Shown piece after piece: positions 35,228-44,409 of a stretch of 64,000 bases of DNA. Source of the stretch: Micrococcaceae bacterium Sec5.7 (GTDB lineage: Bacteria; Actinomycetota; Actinomycetes; Actinomycetales; Micrococcaceae); the NCBI GenBank assembly GCA_039636785.1, contig CP144169.1:2480001-2544000 (forward strand). The letters are read 5' to 3'. The translations under genes were made by a program, and so were the position numbers. The notes under the pieces are model-generated. The model saw only the letters and a list, made by a program, of their open reading frames with translations. It ran no database searches and was not told the origin of the DNA. The first letter of the stretch is position 1. The number at the start of each line of letters is the position of its first letter.

Positions 35228-36246
35228 GGTGTTCTCGATTCTGCTTCAAGCGCCGCCTGGGTGGTCCCCTTGGCATTTTTTCCGGCTTTGCCGCCGGCGC
35301 GCTTGCGTCCGCGGAGCCGGGGATCGTTGAGGTCGTTAATGCTTTCCCCCACGAGGGTCAGGCCGACTACGGTGAGGACGATTGCCAGACCGGGGAATAC
35401 GCCGGTCCACCAGATGCCGGACGTGGTGTCTGCCAGCGCCTTGTTGAGGTCGAAGCCCCATTCGGCTGCCGACGTCGGTTCGATGCCGAAGCCCAGGAAG
35501 CCCAGGCCCGCGAGGGTCAGGATCGCTTCGGAGGCGTTGAGCGTGAAGATCAGCGGCAGCGTGCGCGTGGCGTTCGTGAATATGTGCCGGCTCATGATGC
35601 GGATGTTGGACGCGCCGACCACTTTTGCGGATTCCACAAACGGCTCCGCTTTCAACCGGATGGTCTCTGCGCGGATGACCCGGAAGTACTGCGGGATGAA
35701 GACCACGGTGATGGAGATCGCCGCCGCGAGGATGCCGCCCAGGAGACTGGACCGGCCGCCACTGATCACGATTGCCATGACGATTGCCACAAGCAGGGAT
35801 GGGAAGGCATAGACGGCGTCGGCGATGACCACGAGGATCCGGTCCAGCCAGCCGCCGAGGTAGCCGCTGACGAGGCCCAGTGCCACACCGATGAAGATGG
35901 ACATGACCACGGCCACCACGATCACCATGACGGCGGTCTGCGCACCCCAGACGACCCTGGAGAAGACGTCGTAGCCGCCAACGGTGGTGCCCATCAGGTG
36001 TTTGCCTCCAGGTGCCTCCTGCGCAGGAAAGCTGCCGTCGGCGTCGGAAATCTGGGAAAAGCCATATGGAGCGATCAGCGGCGCGAAAATGGCGGTGAGC
36101 AGGAAGAAGCAGGTGAGGACCAGTCCGCCCACCAGCATGCCCCGCTGCAGGCCCACGCTCTTGTTGAAATGCGAGACGACCGGCAGCCGCCGGAACCATG
36201 AGCCCCGCGGGTCCTTGTAGCCTTCGGTGATGGGTTCAGTGCTCAT
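35224..36246 (-). CDS. peptide/nickel ABC transporter permease (DppC type)
   Basis: 340 residues. N-terminal cytosolic part, first helix GGLVLTCFFLLTAIFAPLIAPYG, then five further helices. The EAA loop reads ESAKVVGASNIRIMSRHIFTNA. It forms the channel with the DppB-type permease encoded one base upstream. Confidence 0.94.
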   Translation of the reverse strand: MSTEPITEGYKDPRGSWFRRLPVVSHFNKSVGLQRGMLVGGLVLTCFFLLTAIFAPLIAPYGFSQISDADGSFPAQEAPGGKHLMGTTVGGYDVFSRVVWGAQTAVMVIVVAVVMSIFIGVALGLVSGYLGGWLDRILVVIADAVYAFPSLLVAIVMAIVISGGRSSLLGGILAAAISITVVFIPQYFRVIRAETIRLKAEPFVESAKVVGASNIRIMSRHIFTNATRTLPLIFTLNASEAILTLAGLGFLGFGIEPTSAAEWGFDLNKALADTTSGIWWTGVFPGLAIVLTVVGLTLVGESINDLNDPRLRGRKRAGGKAGKNAKGTTQAALEAESRTP

Positions 36247-36247
36247 G

Positions 36248-37339
36248 TCAGTACCTCACGCGGGGGTCGATAAGCGCGGCAACAATGTCCACGATGAAGT
36301 TGGTCACGGCCACGATGACGGCGAGCAGGACCACAATGCCCTGGACTGCCACGAAGTCGCGGGCGGTGAGGTAATTGGCCAGCTGGAAGCCGAGCCCTTT
36401 CCATTCAAAAGTGGTCTCCGTCAGCACGGCGCCACCCAGGAGCACGGCAATCTGGAGCCCCATCACGGTGATGATGGGAATGAGGGCCGGCTTGTAGGCG
36501 TGCTTGGTGACGAGGCGGAATTCGCTGACACCCCGCGAACGGCCGGCTTCGACGTAGTCCTTGCCGAGGGTGCCGATCACGTTGGTGCGCACCAGCCGCA
36601 GGAAGATGCCTGCTGTCAGCAGGCCGAGCGCGAGCGCCGGGAGTACGGCGTGAGCAACCACGTCGCCCAGCGCGGCCATGTTGCCGCTTCGGATAGCATC
36701 CAGCCAGTAGATGCCGGTGGGCGCCTGGAGCGCGCTGAGGGCGAGTTCGCTGGAGGTCTTGGCGCGCCCGGCAACCGGCAGCCATCCCAGCCAGACGGAG
36801 AAGGTCAGCTTGAGCAGCATGCCGGCGAAGAAGACCGGAGTGGCGTAGCAGAGGATGGCGAAGATCCGGAGCACCGCATCGGGAGCCTTGTCACGCCGGT
36901 GCGCGGCAACCATGCCCAGGGGAATGCCGACGAGCAGCGCTACCAGCACCGCGTTGATGGACAATTCGAGAGTGGCCGCACCATAGGTGGTGAGCATCTC
37001 GGAGACCTTCCGGTTGTCGGACAGCGTCGTGCCGAAGTTGCCGGTGAGCAGCTGCCCGAGATACTCGAAGTACTGCACGAAGATGGGCCGGTCGTAGCCG
37101 GCGGAATGGATCCGTTCCTGCAGCAGCTCCGGCGGAAGCCGCCCGCCCAGGGCAGCCGTAATGGGGTCACCGGTGATCCGCATCAGGAAGAACACCATGG
37201 TCACGAGGATGAGAATGGTCGGAAAGATCAGCAGGAACCTGATCAGGATGTATTGGCCCAGTCCCCCACCGGACGACTTTCTCTTTGACGGCAGGAGGCC
37301 GTCGGCGTCGGTTGGCGGCGCCTCAATAAGTGTTGTCAT
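36248..37339 (-). CDS. peptide/nickel ABC transporter permease (DppB type)
   Basis: 363 residues; first helix LIRFLLIFPTILILVTMVFFLMRITGDP, typical of DppB; EAA loop YVEAGRSRGVSEFRLVTKHAYKPAL. Transport of peptides or related solutes is inferred from the family. The gene is separated from the binding-protein gene by a 132-bp spacer with a stable hairpin. Confidence 0.94.
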   Translation of the reverse strand: MTTLIEAPPTDADGLLPSKRKSSGGGLGQYILIRFLLIFPTILILVTMVFFLMRITGDPITAALGGRLPPELLQERIHSAGYDRPIFVQYFEYLGQLLTGNFGTTLSDNRKVSEMLTTYGAATLELSINAVLVALLVGIPLGMVAAHRRDKAPDAVLRIFAILCYATPVFFAGMLLKLTFSVWLGWLPVAGRAKTSSELALSALQAPTGIYWLDAIRSGNMAALGDVVAHAVLPALALGLLTAGIFLRLVRTNVIGTLGKDYVEAGRSRGVSEFRLVTKHAYKPALIPIITVMGLQIAVLLGGAVLTETTFEWKGLGFQLANYLTARDFVAVQGIVVLLAVIVAVTNFIVDIVAALIDPRVRY

Positions 37340-37410
37340 TGGTACCTAAAGTTGTGTTCCCGGAACCCACAGCGTGCACCGGAACGAGTTGTGGCCCAAC
37401 CAGCAAGAAA

Positions 37411-37437
37411 GGCGGGACGCCGAGTAGGCGCCCCGCC
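37411..37437 (-). terminator. hairpin between binding-protein and permease genes
   Basis: GGCGGGACGCC (37411-37421) pairs with GGCGCCCCGCC (37427-37437) with one mismatch, within an outer ACCAGC/GCTGGT pair. No strong T tract. Partial termination or mRNA protection here would give more binding protein than permease, a common arrangement. Confidence 0.5.
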
Positions 37438-37471
37438 TCCTTGGCTGGTCAGAACCTGATGGGGTGGAGAC

Positions 37472-39103
37472 CTACTTGGAAATCACGCCAAGTCGGGTCT
37501 TGAAGGACGGATCAAGAGTCTTCTCAACACCCTTGATGTCCTTGCCGGCGACCATCAGCTGGGCGCCCTGCAACAGAGGCAGAGTCGAGAGGTCCTTGGC
37601 GACGGCCGTCTGGGCCTCGCCGAGCACCTTTTCACGCTCGGATTTGTCACTGGTGACCAGCTGCTTGGTGATCAGGTCAGTGACGGCGGGGTTCTCGTAA
37701 TGGTTCTTCAGGAAGTTGCCCGGGATGAAGAACGGCGTGAGGTAGTTGTCGGCGTCGGAGTAGTCCGGGAACCAGCCGAGCTGGTAGACCGGGTACACAT
37801 CCTTGGTGCGGTCCTTGGAGTAGGTAACCCACTCCGTGGACTGCAGTTCGACCTTGAACAGGCCCGACTTCTCCAGCTGTTCCTTGATCATGGCGTATTC
37901 GTCGCCCGAAGACTTGCCGTAGTGGTCCGGGTTGTACTGCAGCTTCAGGGTGACAGGGGCGGTGACGCCGGCATCGCTGAAGGCCTTCTTGGCTTTATCG
38001 AGGCTGGGCTTGCCGGTGCCGTCGCCGTACATGTCCTTTAGTGGCTTGGCTGCACCGGGCAGTCCATCAGGAACAACAGAATAGGCCGGCAGGTACGTGC
38101 CCTTGTAGACCTGGCTGGCGATCGCGTCACGGTCGACGACGTTGGCCATCGCCTGGCGGACGGCAAGTGCCTTGGCCGGATCGGCGCCGGCAGCCTTGGC
38201 ACCGAACGGCATGGTGTCGAAGTTGAAGGTGATGTAGCGCAGTTCGCCACCCGGGCCCTTGTGGACCTTGACCTTCGAATCCTTTTCAAGGTCTGCGGCG
38301 TCGGTCGCGGTCAGGCTGCGGCCGGCGACGTCGATGTTGCCCTGCTGGACATCCAGCTTGAGGTTGTTGGAGTCCGCGTAGTACTTGATCGTGGCGCCGT
38401 CGTTGGCGGGCTTGCCCAGCAGGCCCTGGTAGTCAGCGTTAACCTTGAGACTGATGAGCTCGTTCTTCTTGTAGCTCTCGATCGTGTACGGGCCGGCGAA
38501 CGGCTTCCCCTTGACGATCTCGTCGTCGGCCATCAGCTTGTCGGCCGGGAAGACCTCTTCGTCGATGACCGGACCGGTGTTGGTCCCGAGCACGCTTGGG
38601 AAGACCTGGTCATTGCCGGCCTTCAGCGTGAAGACGACGGTGTTGTCGTCCTTGGCGGTGACCGAGGCCAGGTTGCTGAGCAGCGACGCCGGGCCGTTGT
38701 CGTCGTTGATCTTGACGATCCGGTCGATTGAGAACTTCACGTCGGAGGACGTCAGCGCGTGGCCGTTGGCGAACTTGAGCCCGGATTTGAGCTTGACCGT
38801 ATACTCGGTCGGCGAAGTGAACGATGCGGATTCCGCGATGTCTGGGACGGCTTCTGCTGATCCGGGCTTCTGGTTCATCAGGAACGGGTAAATCTGGTTC
38901 ATGACCATAAAGGAACCGGCATCATAGGAACCGGCAGGATCAAGGGTGACCACTTTGTCGGTGGTGCCATAGGTAATGCTGCCACCGCCGGCGCCGCCGG
39001 TGGATGTTCCGCCGCCGGACGGGCCCGTGCAGGCAGTCAATGCAAATGCGGAAACGCCTGCCAGCGCGATAGCGCTTTGCAAGGCCTTTTTGTTCATTGC
39101 CAT
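37472..39103 (-). CDS. ABC transporter substrate-binding lipoprotein, family 5 (peptide type)
   Basis: 543 residues. Signal peptide ending ALTAC, with lipidated Cys near residue 25, followed by a Gly/Ser linker. The body is a family-5 extracellular solute-binding protein (SBP_bac_5), with YTVKLKSGLKFANGHALTSSDVKFS and later GWFPDYSDADNYLTPFF. It captures peptides or similar ligands for the importer encoded downstream. The start codon has a GAAAG-type ribosome site. Ligand unknown. Confidence 0.94.
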   Translation of the reverse strand: MAMNKKALQSAIALAGVSAFALTACTGPSGGGTSTGGAGGGSITYGTTDKVVTLDPAGSYDAGSFMVMNQIYPFLMNQKPGSAEAVPDIAESASFTSPTEYTVKLKSGLKFANGHALTSSDVKFSIDRIVKINDDNGPASLLSNLASVTAKDDNTVVFTLKAGNDQVFPSVLGTNTGPVIDEEVFPADKLMADDEIVKGKPFAGPYTIESYKKNELISLKVNADYQGLLGKPANDGATIKYYADSNNLKLDVQQGNIDVAGRSLTATDAADLEKDSKVKVHKGPGGELRYITFNFDTMPFGAKAAGADPAKALAVRQAMANVVDRDAIASQVYKGTYLPAYSVVPDGLPGAAKPLKDMYGDGTGKPSLDKAKKAFSDAGVTAPVTLKLQYNPDHYGKSSGDEYAMIKEQLEKSGLFKVELQSTEWVTYSKDRTKDVYPVYQLGWFPDYSDADNYLTPFFIPGNFLKNHYENPAVTDLITKQLVTSDKSEREKVLGEAQTAVAKDLSTLPLLQGAQLMVAGKDIKGVEKTLDPSFKTRLGVISK

Positions 39104-39276
39104 CTGTGAACTTTCTGTTCGATGAGTACGCGCGCGCCACCCCGGGCAGAACTTGTGAACCGCTTGGGAGGCGCGCTGTCCTGATCCCTTGATTCAATCA
39201 GACTGTTGCACGGTGAATCGTTACATCTTGTGAGATGAGACACAAAATTTACCTGACAGGATCCTGCAGGTTGATT

Positions 39277-39888
39277 TCAGGACCGGGGCGGACCTACAGC
39301 CAGCGCCTGTTCCAGCAGTGCCATGGCGGACCAGCGCATGGAGTCGGCCGCATCCTTGCGGGTGAGTCCGCCTACGTCCGTGAGCCATACCAGGGCTTCA
39401 ATTCCGATTGCACTCCGGATGGCCAGTACAAGCCGCCGGACGCCGCCCTCCGGTAGAGTCTGGGCCAGAGGCTGCAAAGCCTCGGTGAGCCAGGCGATGG
39501 CCCGGCCCTGCCTTAGCGGCAGCCGTTCGGCGCCCGGGCTTCTTGGCTCCAGGGACAGCCTGAGCATGGTCCGCTGCTGCGCTTCCGTGTCCAGAATGAG
39601 ACTGATGAACTCCACAACGACAGCGTCCAGTCGTTCCGCAGGATCTCTCGGCGGCTCCGCGGGCAGCAACGATTCGCGCACCGTCTCCGGGTGGGCAACG
39701 GCCAGTAACTCACTTTGGCCCGGAAAATAGCGGTATGCGGTGCTGCGCGCCACTCCGGCAGTAAGTGCAGCCTCATCCACCGTGGGCGCAAGGCCAGCGG
39801 CCACAAGCTCTCTCGCGGCGGCAACAAGCGCGTCGCGGGTCCGTCGCTTCTGACCGGCCCGGCCGGTCTCAAGATAAGGGGTTGACAT
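39277..39888 (-). CDS. TetR-family transcriptional regulator
   Basis: 203 residues. N-terminal HTH: RDALVAAARELVAAGLAPTVDEAALTAGVARSTAYRYFPGQSELL. The C-terminal ligand-binding domain is helical, with no known ligand. Divergent from the cupin gene with a perfect palindrome in between, so it probably represses itself and the cupin. Confidence 0.92.
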   Translation of the reverse strand: MSTPYLETGRAGQKRRTRDALVAAARELVAAGLAPTVDEAALTAGVARSTAYRYFPGQSELLAVAHPETVRESLLPAEPPRDPAERLDAVVVEFISLILDTEAQQRTMLRLSLEPRSPGAERLPLRQGRAIAWLTEALQPLAQTLPEGGVRRLVLAIRSAIGIEALVWLTDVGGLTRKDAADSMRWSAMALLEQALAVGPPRS

Positions 39889-39912
39889 GTGCGTTATGGT
39901 ACTCCAGTCTTG

Positions 39913-39934
39913 TTATGGGACATAAGTCCCATAA
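39913..39934. promoter_or_regulatory. TetR-type operator palindrome
   Basis: Perfect 9-bp inverted repeat TTATGGGAC (39913-39921) and GTCCCATAA (39926-39934) with a 4-bp centre, midway between the divergent tetR-type and cupin start codons. Size and symmetry fit a TetR dimer site. Confidence 0.75.
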
Positions 39935-39961
39935 GCTCATTTCACTGAAAAGGCGAGCGCC

Positions 39962-40459
39962 GTGGAGACTACAAAACCAGCTCCTGCAATAGTCCGCCAG
40001 GCCGAAGACGCAGAGCGCCGCTGGTTCCTTGGCGGCGGAACCCACACCTGGCCGGCTACAGAGTCCGAAACAGGCGGTGCCTTCCTGCTCTTCGAAGACG
40101 AAATGACACAGGGCAAGGTGACGCCGATGCATACTCATCCTGAGTCGGATGAAAGCATGTACGTTCTGTCGGGAGAGATTCTGATGAATGTTGACGGGGC
40201 AGAACACCGGCTGGGAGCCGGCTGCTTTGTCATGGTGCCGCGTGGCGTGCCGCACGCGTTTATGGTTCTGTCCGTGGGAGCACGGCTCCTGTGCCTGCAC
40301 ACCCGGGGAAGCGCTCAGGCCTTCTACTTGGGTGCCAGCGAACTGCTGCACAAAGACGAGCCCGGCTTCGGCGTCGTCGATTTTGACCGTGTTCGCGAAT
40401 CCGGCAGGGTGAACGGCGGACTTGAGATCCTCGGGCCGCCGCCGTTTAACGCTCCCTGA
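39962..40459 (+). CDS. cupin-domain protein
   Basis: 165 residues, GTG start. Single cupin barrel: motif 1 has HTHPESDESMYVLSGE with metal-binding His/His/Glu, and motif 2 PRGVPHAFMVL gives the last His. Possibly a dioxygenase-like or sensor cupin; substrate unknown. Likely target of the divergent TetR regulator. Confidence 0.88.
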   Translation: METTKPAPAIVRQAEDAERRWFLGGGTHTWPATESETGGAFLLFEDEMTQGKVTPMHTHPESDESMYVLSGEILMNVDGAEHRLGAGCFVMVPRGVPHAFMVLSVGARLLCLHTRGSAQAFYLGASELLHKDEPGFGVVDFDRVRESGRVNGGLEILGPPPFNAP

Positions 40460-40474
40460 GCGGGTCAGTGCACC

Positions 40475-41614
40475 CTATAGCTCCGCGCGCTGCAGGGAAC
40501 GGGCGGCGTCGATGGTTGCCTGGCCCAGCACCCGGCTCCCCTGGTAGAGGACCACGGTCTGTCCCGGTGCCACTCCCCTCAGCGGATCGGTCAGTGTGAC
40601 CACCAGGTTCCGGCGAAGCACACCGTCGTCGCCGGAAACCTGCTCCATGTGGGCCTTCGCCGGGACGGGATCCCCGTGGGCGCGGACCTGCGCGTAGCAG
40701 TCGAACTCCGCACCGGTGCTTACCTCGTCAATGGGCAGACCGGCCCAGGAAACCTTGATGCCGCGGATCTCATCAATGGCCAGCAGCGCCTCCGGCCCCA
40801 CCACAACCTTGTTTTCCTTCGGCCGGATTTCGAGCACAAACCGCGGCTTGCCGTCGGCCGCAGGAGTACCCAGCTTCAGGCCGCGGCGCTGACCCACTGT
40901 GAAGGCGTTGGCGCCCGGGTGCTCGCCCACCTTGGACCCGGTTTCGTCAACGATGTCGCCCGTGGTCATGTCGATCTTCTCGGCCAGCCAGCCGGCGGTA
41001 TCGCCATCGGGAATGAAGCAGATGTCGTGGCTGTCCGGCTTGTTGGCCACAGACAGGCCCCGGCGTTCGGCTTCGGCCCGCACCTCGGCCTTTGAAGGGG
41101 TGTCGGCCAGCGGGAACATGGAATGCTTGAGCTGTTCGTGGGTGAGAACGCCTAGCACGTAGCTCTGGTCCTTGGCCCAGTCGGCGGCGCGGTGAAGTTC
41201 AACGTTGCCGTCGGCATCCTCGATCACCTTGGCGTAGTGGCCGGTGCAGACGGCGTCAAAGCCGAGGGCGATTGCCTTCTCAAGGAGTGCGGCGAATTTG
41301 ATGCGTTCGTTGCAGCGCATGCAGGGGTTGGGAGTGCGGCCGGCGGCATATTCGTCGATGAAGTCCTGCACCACGTCCTCCTTGAATCGCTCCGAGAAGT
41401 CCCAGACGTAGTAGGGGATTCCCAGCACGTCGCAGGCGCGCCAGGCATCGCGCGAGTCCTCAATGGTGCAGCAGCCGCGGCTGCCGGTCCGCAGGGTGCC
41501 GGGCATCCTGGACAGCGCGAGGTGGACCCCAACGACGTCGTGCCCTGCTTCGACGGCGCGGGCGGCGGCGACGGCGGAATCTACTCCGCCGCTCATGGCT
41601 GCAAGAACTCGCAT
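40475..41614 (-). CDS. mnmA: tRNA-specific 2-thiouridylase MnmA
   Basis: 379 residues from ATG 41614 ([15 protein letters not shown]); the ORF 19 residues longer has no family support. PP-loop SGGVDS, catalytic Cys98 in NPCMRC and Cys199 in [10 protein letters not shown]. It places sulfur on U34 of Lys, Glu and Gln tRNAs. The sulfur donor is probably the cysteine desulfurase encoded 1.5 kb upstream on the same strand, with an opposite-strand flavoprotein gene between them. Confidence 0.96.
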   Translation of the reverse strand: MRVLAAMSGGVDSAVAAARAVEAGHDVVGVHLALSRMPGTLRTGSRGCCTIEDSRDAWRACDVLGIPYYVWDFSERFKEDVVQDFIDEYAAGRTPNPCMRCNERIKFAALLEKAIALGFDAVCTGHYAKVIEDADGNVELHRAADWAKDQSYVLGVLTHEQLKHSMFPLADTPSKAEVRAEAERRGLSVANKPDSHDICFIPDGDTAGWLAEKIDMTTGDIVDETGSKVGEHPGANAFTVGQRRGLKLGTPAADGKPRFVLEIRPKENKVVVGPEALLAIDEIRGIKVSWAGLPIDEVSTGAEFDCYAQVRAHGDPVPAKAHMEQVSGDDGVLRRNLVVTLTDPLRGVAPGQTVVLYQGSRVLGQATIDAARSLQRAEL

Positions 41615-41829
41615 GCTGGCTTTCTGTAGGAAAAGTGAGGGATGTGCTGGCAGCGGCAGGGTCCCGGCCACGGGCCGGACACAATGCTTGCCCGTCTATT
41701 CTACTGCCTGGCGGAATGCGGCCTCAAAATACCTTGACGGCCGGCTCGAATGCTTCTAGCGTCAAGACTACTGGTTTTAGAATTCGAGGGCTGCCAGCGG
41801 ACGGCCCGCCGGAAGAATCGAGCCCACCC

Positions 41830-43092
41830 ATGCCTGCCGCAGACACCGAAAATATTGTCATCGCCGGAGCCGGATTGGCCGGCGCCACGGCCGCCCGGAC
41901 GCTCCGCGCTGAGGGGTACACCGGAAGGATCACCCTGTTCGGGGCCGAGGCCCATCACCCGTACCTTCGGCCCCCGCTTTCCAAGGAGTATCTGCTGGGC
42001 AAGGCGGCGGAGGACAGCGTCCCGGTGGTGCCGGACGGCTGGTACGCGGAGAACGACGTCGAACTGCGCCTGGGCGTTCCGGTCACCGGTGTTGACCCCG
42101 GCTCCCGAACCGTACGCATCGGCGACGGCAGTTCCCTGAAGTACAGCGCGCTGCTCCTCGCCACCGGCTCATTCCCCCGCCATATTCTGCTGCCCGGGAG
42201 CGGACTCGAGGGCGTCACCACCTTCAGGACGCTGGACGACAGCCGCCTGCTCCGCGGGAAGCTGGAGGCCGGCGGCAGGAACGTGGTGATGATCGGTTCG
42301 GGCTGGATCGGCATGGAGCTCGCTGCGGCAGCCACCATCTACGGCAACCACGTCACCCTGCTGGGATTGGAGGATATACCGCTCGGTGCAGCAATCGGCC
42401 CCGAGCTGGGTGGATTCTTCCGCTCGTTGCACGGGGCCAACGGAGTGCAGTTCAGGCTGCCTGCATCTGCCCGGGAGATCACCGGTAAATCCGGAACTGT
42501 GACGGGGGTGGTCACGGATTCCGGCGAGCTCCTGCCGGCGGACCTGGTAATCATCGCCGTGGGCGTTGTCCCGGACACGGCAGTGGCCGAAACTGCCGGG
42601 CTGGATCTCAAAAACGGTATCCTGACCGATGCCTCGCTGCGGACCGGCGCGCCGGGCATTTTTGCAGCCGGTGACGTGGCCAATGCCCTGCACCCCTTCA
42701 CCGGCGAACACCACCGCAGCGAGCACTGGTCCAACGCCCTCAATGGCGGGAAGGTGGCGGCGAAGTCAATGCTGGGCCAGGACGTCACGCTGGACGCGAT
42801 TCCGTACTTCTACACGGACCAGTTTGACGTCAGCATGGAGTATTCAGGATTCCCCACGCTGGCGGCCGGAGCGGCGCCGGTGATCCGCGGCTCACTGGAA
42901 GCCAGGGAGTTCATGGCGTTCTGGCAACAGGACGGCCGGGTGGTGGCGGGGATGAGCGTCAATTGGCCCCGCTCCATCAAACCCGGCGCACAGAAGACCA
43001 TCAAGGCACTGATTTCAGCCCGCGCCCGGATCACCCCGGAAACGCTGGCGGACGCCGATACGCCTTTGGATCAGCTGCTTCCGGCCGCCTGA
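41830..43092 (+). CDS. FAD-dependent ferredoxin reductase-like oxidoreductase
   Basis: 420 residues from ATG 41830. FAD-binding IVIAGAGLAGATAARTLR, NADH-binding VVMIGSGWIGMELAAAATIYG, and GIFAAGDVAN near the second FAD contact; the last 80 residues are a reductase C-terminal domain. The class transfers electrons from NAD(P)H to ferredoxins of P450 or Rieske oxygenases; no ferredoxin gene is adjacent. Its last 22 bases overlap the end of the cysteine desulfurase gene. Confidence 0.9.
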   Translation: MPAADTENIVIAGAGLAGATAARTLRAEGYTGRITLFGAEAHHPYLRPPLSKEYLLGKAAEDSVPVVPDGWYAENDVELRLGVPVTGVDPGSRTVRIGDGSSLKYSALLLATGSFPRHILLPGSGLEGVTTFRTLDDSRLLRGKLEAGGRNVVMIGSGWIGMELAAAATIYGNHVTLLGLEDIPLGAAIGPELGGFFRSLHGANGVQFRLPASAREITGKSGTVTGVVTDSGELLPADLVIIAVGVVPDTAVAETAGLDLKNGILTDASLRTGAPGIFAAGDVANALHPFTGEHHRSEHWSNALNGGKVAAKSMLGQDVTLDAIPYFYTDQFDVSMEYSGFPTLAAGAAPVIRGSLEAREFMAFWQQDGRVVAGMSVNWPRSIKPGAQKTIKALISARARITPETLADADTPLDQLLPAA

Positions 43093-44300
43093 CGGGCAAC
43101 TGTGGCAGCGGTCTGGATCGAGGACTCGTGGCCGGCCATCCCCGCCTGGAGAGCCCGCGCATAGGCACCCGGGAGTGCGGCCAGCAGGGCGTCGACGTCG
43201 GCGACTGATGACGCGTGCCCGAGGGTAAAGCGCTGCGCACCCCGTGCTGTTCCCTCGTCCAGCCCCATGGCGAGGAGCACATGCGATGGCCGGGGAACGC
43301 CCGCCGTACAGGCAGACCCTGTCGATGACTCCACGCCGGCAAGATCCAGCAGGAAAAGCAGGGAATCGCCTTCGCAGCCCGGAAAAGTGAAATGCGCGTT
43401 GCCGGGCAACCGTCCGTCGCCGGCCGGGCCCCGCAATACTGCCTCGGGCACGGCAGCACGAACGCCGTCGATCAGCCGGTCCCGGAGGGCCGCGATCCGC
43501 CCGGATTCCGCGTCGAGAATCCCGGTGGCTGCTTCTGCAGCGGCTGCAAACGCCGCGATGGACGCGGTGTCCAGGGTGCCTGACCTGACATCGCGTTCCT
43601 GCCCACCGCCGTGCTGGACCGGTGTGAGCTTCACGGCCCGCCCCAGCAAGAGTGCCCCCACTCCCACCGGACCGCCGATCTTGTGTCCGGAAATGGACAT
43701 CGCATCCAGTCCCGACGCCTTGAAATCGACCCGCAGGGTCCCGAAGGCCTGCACAGCATCGGAATGCACCGGCACACCCGCCGCGTGCGACAGCTCAACA
43801 ATGTCCCGGACGGGCTGGACACTGCCCACTTCATTGTTGGCCCACATCACCGTTACCAAGGCAATGGACTGCGGCTCGCGCGCCAGCTCGGCCTTCAGTG
43901 CCGCCAGGTCCAGAACACCGTCGGAGTCCACGGGAAGCCATGTGACGTCGGCACCTTCGTGCCGTTGCAGCCACTCAACCGTGTCCAGGACTGCGTGATG
44001 TTCGACGGCGGAACAAAGGATGCGCCGTCGTGCCGGGTTGTCGCTTCGCCGGGCCCAGTACAGGCCCTTGACGGCGAGGTTGTCCGCCTCGGTACCGCCC
44101 GACGTGAAGATCACTTCCGAGGGGTGGGCCCCGGCCGCCGCCGCGATGGTCTCACGGGCATCCTCCACGGAGCGCCTCGCACGCCGGCCGGAACCGTGCA
44201 GAGACGAGGGATTGCCTGTCCGCGACAGCTCTCGCGTCAGGGCAGCCAGAGCCTCGGGGGCAAGGGGGGTAGTGGCGGCATGATCCATATAGACAGACAC
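43071..44300 (-). CDS. cysteine desulfurase, NifS/IscS-like
   Basis: 409 residues. PLP lysine Lys207 in ISGHKIGG, His101/102 in the cofactor stacking segment, and nucleophilic Cys331 in STGSACTAGVPRPSHVL. It liberates sulfur from cysteine for tRNA thiolation and possibly Fe-S clusters. The short GSAC loop is IscS-like rather than SufS-like. Near mnmA on the same strand, matching the arrangement I recall in mycobacteria. Confidence 0.94.
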   Translation of the reverse strand: MSVYMDHAATTPLAPEALAALTRELSRTGNPSSLHGSGRRARRSVEDARETIAAAAGAHPSEVIFTSGGTEADNLAVKGLYWARRSDNPARRRILCSAVEHHAVLDTVEWLQRHEGADVTWLPVDSDGVLDLAALKAELAREPQSIALVTVMWANNEVGSVQPVRDIVELSHAAGVPVHSDAVQAFGTLRVDFKASGLDAMSISGHKIGGPVGVGALLLGRAVKLTPVQHGGGQERDVRSGTLDTASIAAFAAAAEAATGILDAESGRIAALRDRLIDGVRAAVPEAVLRGPAGDGRLPGNAHFTFPGCEGDSLLFLLDLAGVESSTGSACTAGVPRPSHVLLAMGLDEGTARGAQRFTLGHASSVADVDALLAALPGAYARALQAGMAGHESSIQTAATVARQAAGSS

Positions 44301-44312
44301 AGGCCAATTCTA

Positions 44313-44367
44313 CCCGCGGCTTGTGGTCGCGGATCAGGGCCCGCGGGTTTGTGGTCGCGGATCAGGG
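44313..44367 (+). repeat. 27/28-bp tandem direct repeat before EamA gene
   Basis: Two adjacent copies (44313-44339 and 44340-44367) beginning CCCGCGG and sharing TTGTGGTCGCGGATCAGGG, with one substitution and one inserted T. It lies between the cysteine desulfurase start and the EamA start, so it may contain promoter elements or be a local duplication. Confidence 0.7.
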
Positions 44368-44409
44368 GCCGGTCTGAGCTCGATTCAAGGTCTGATGTAG
44401 ATTCGAGCG

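Noticed and set aside
36227..37288. 353-residue plus-strand ORF opposite the DppB-type permease
   Set aside because: His/Gln/Glu-rich shadow frame with no domain; the permease on the minus strand is unmistakable.
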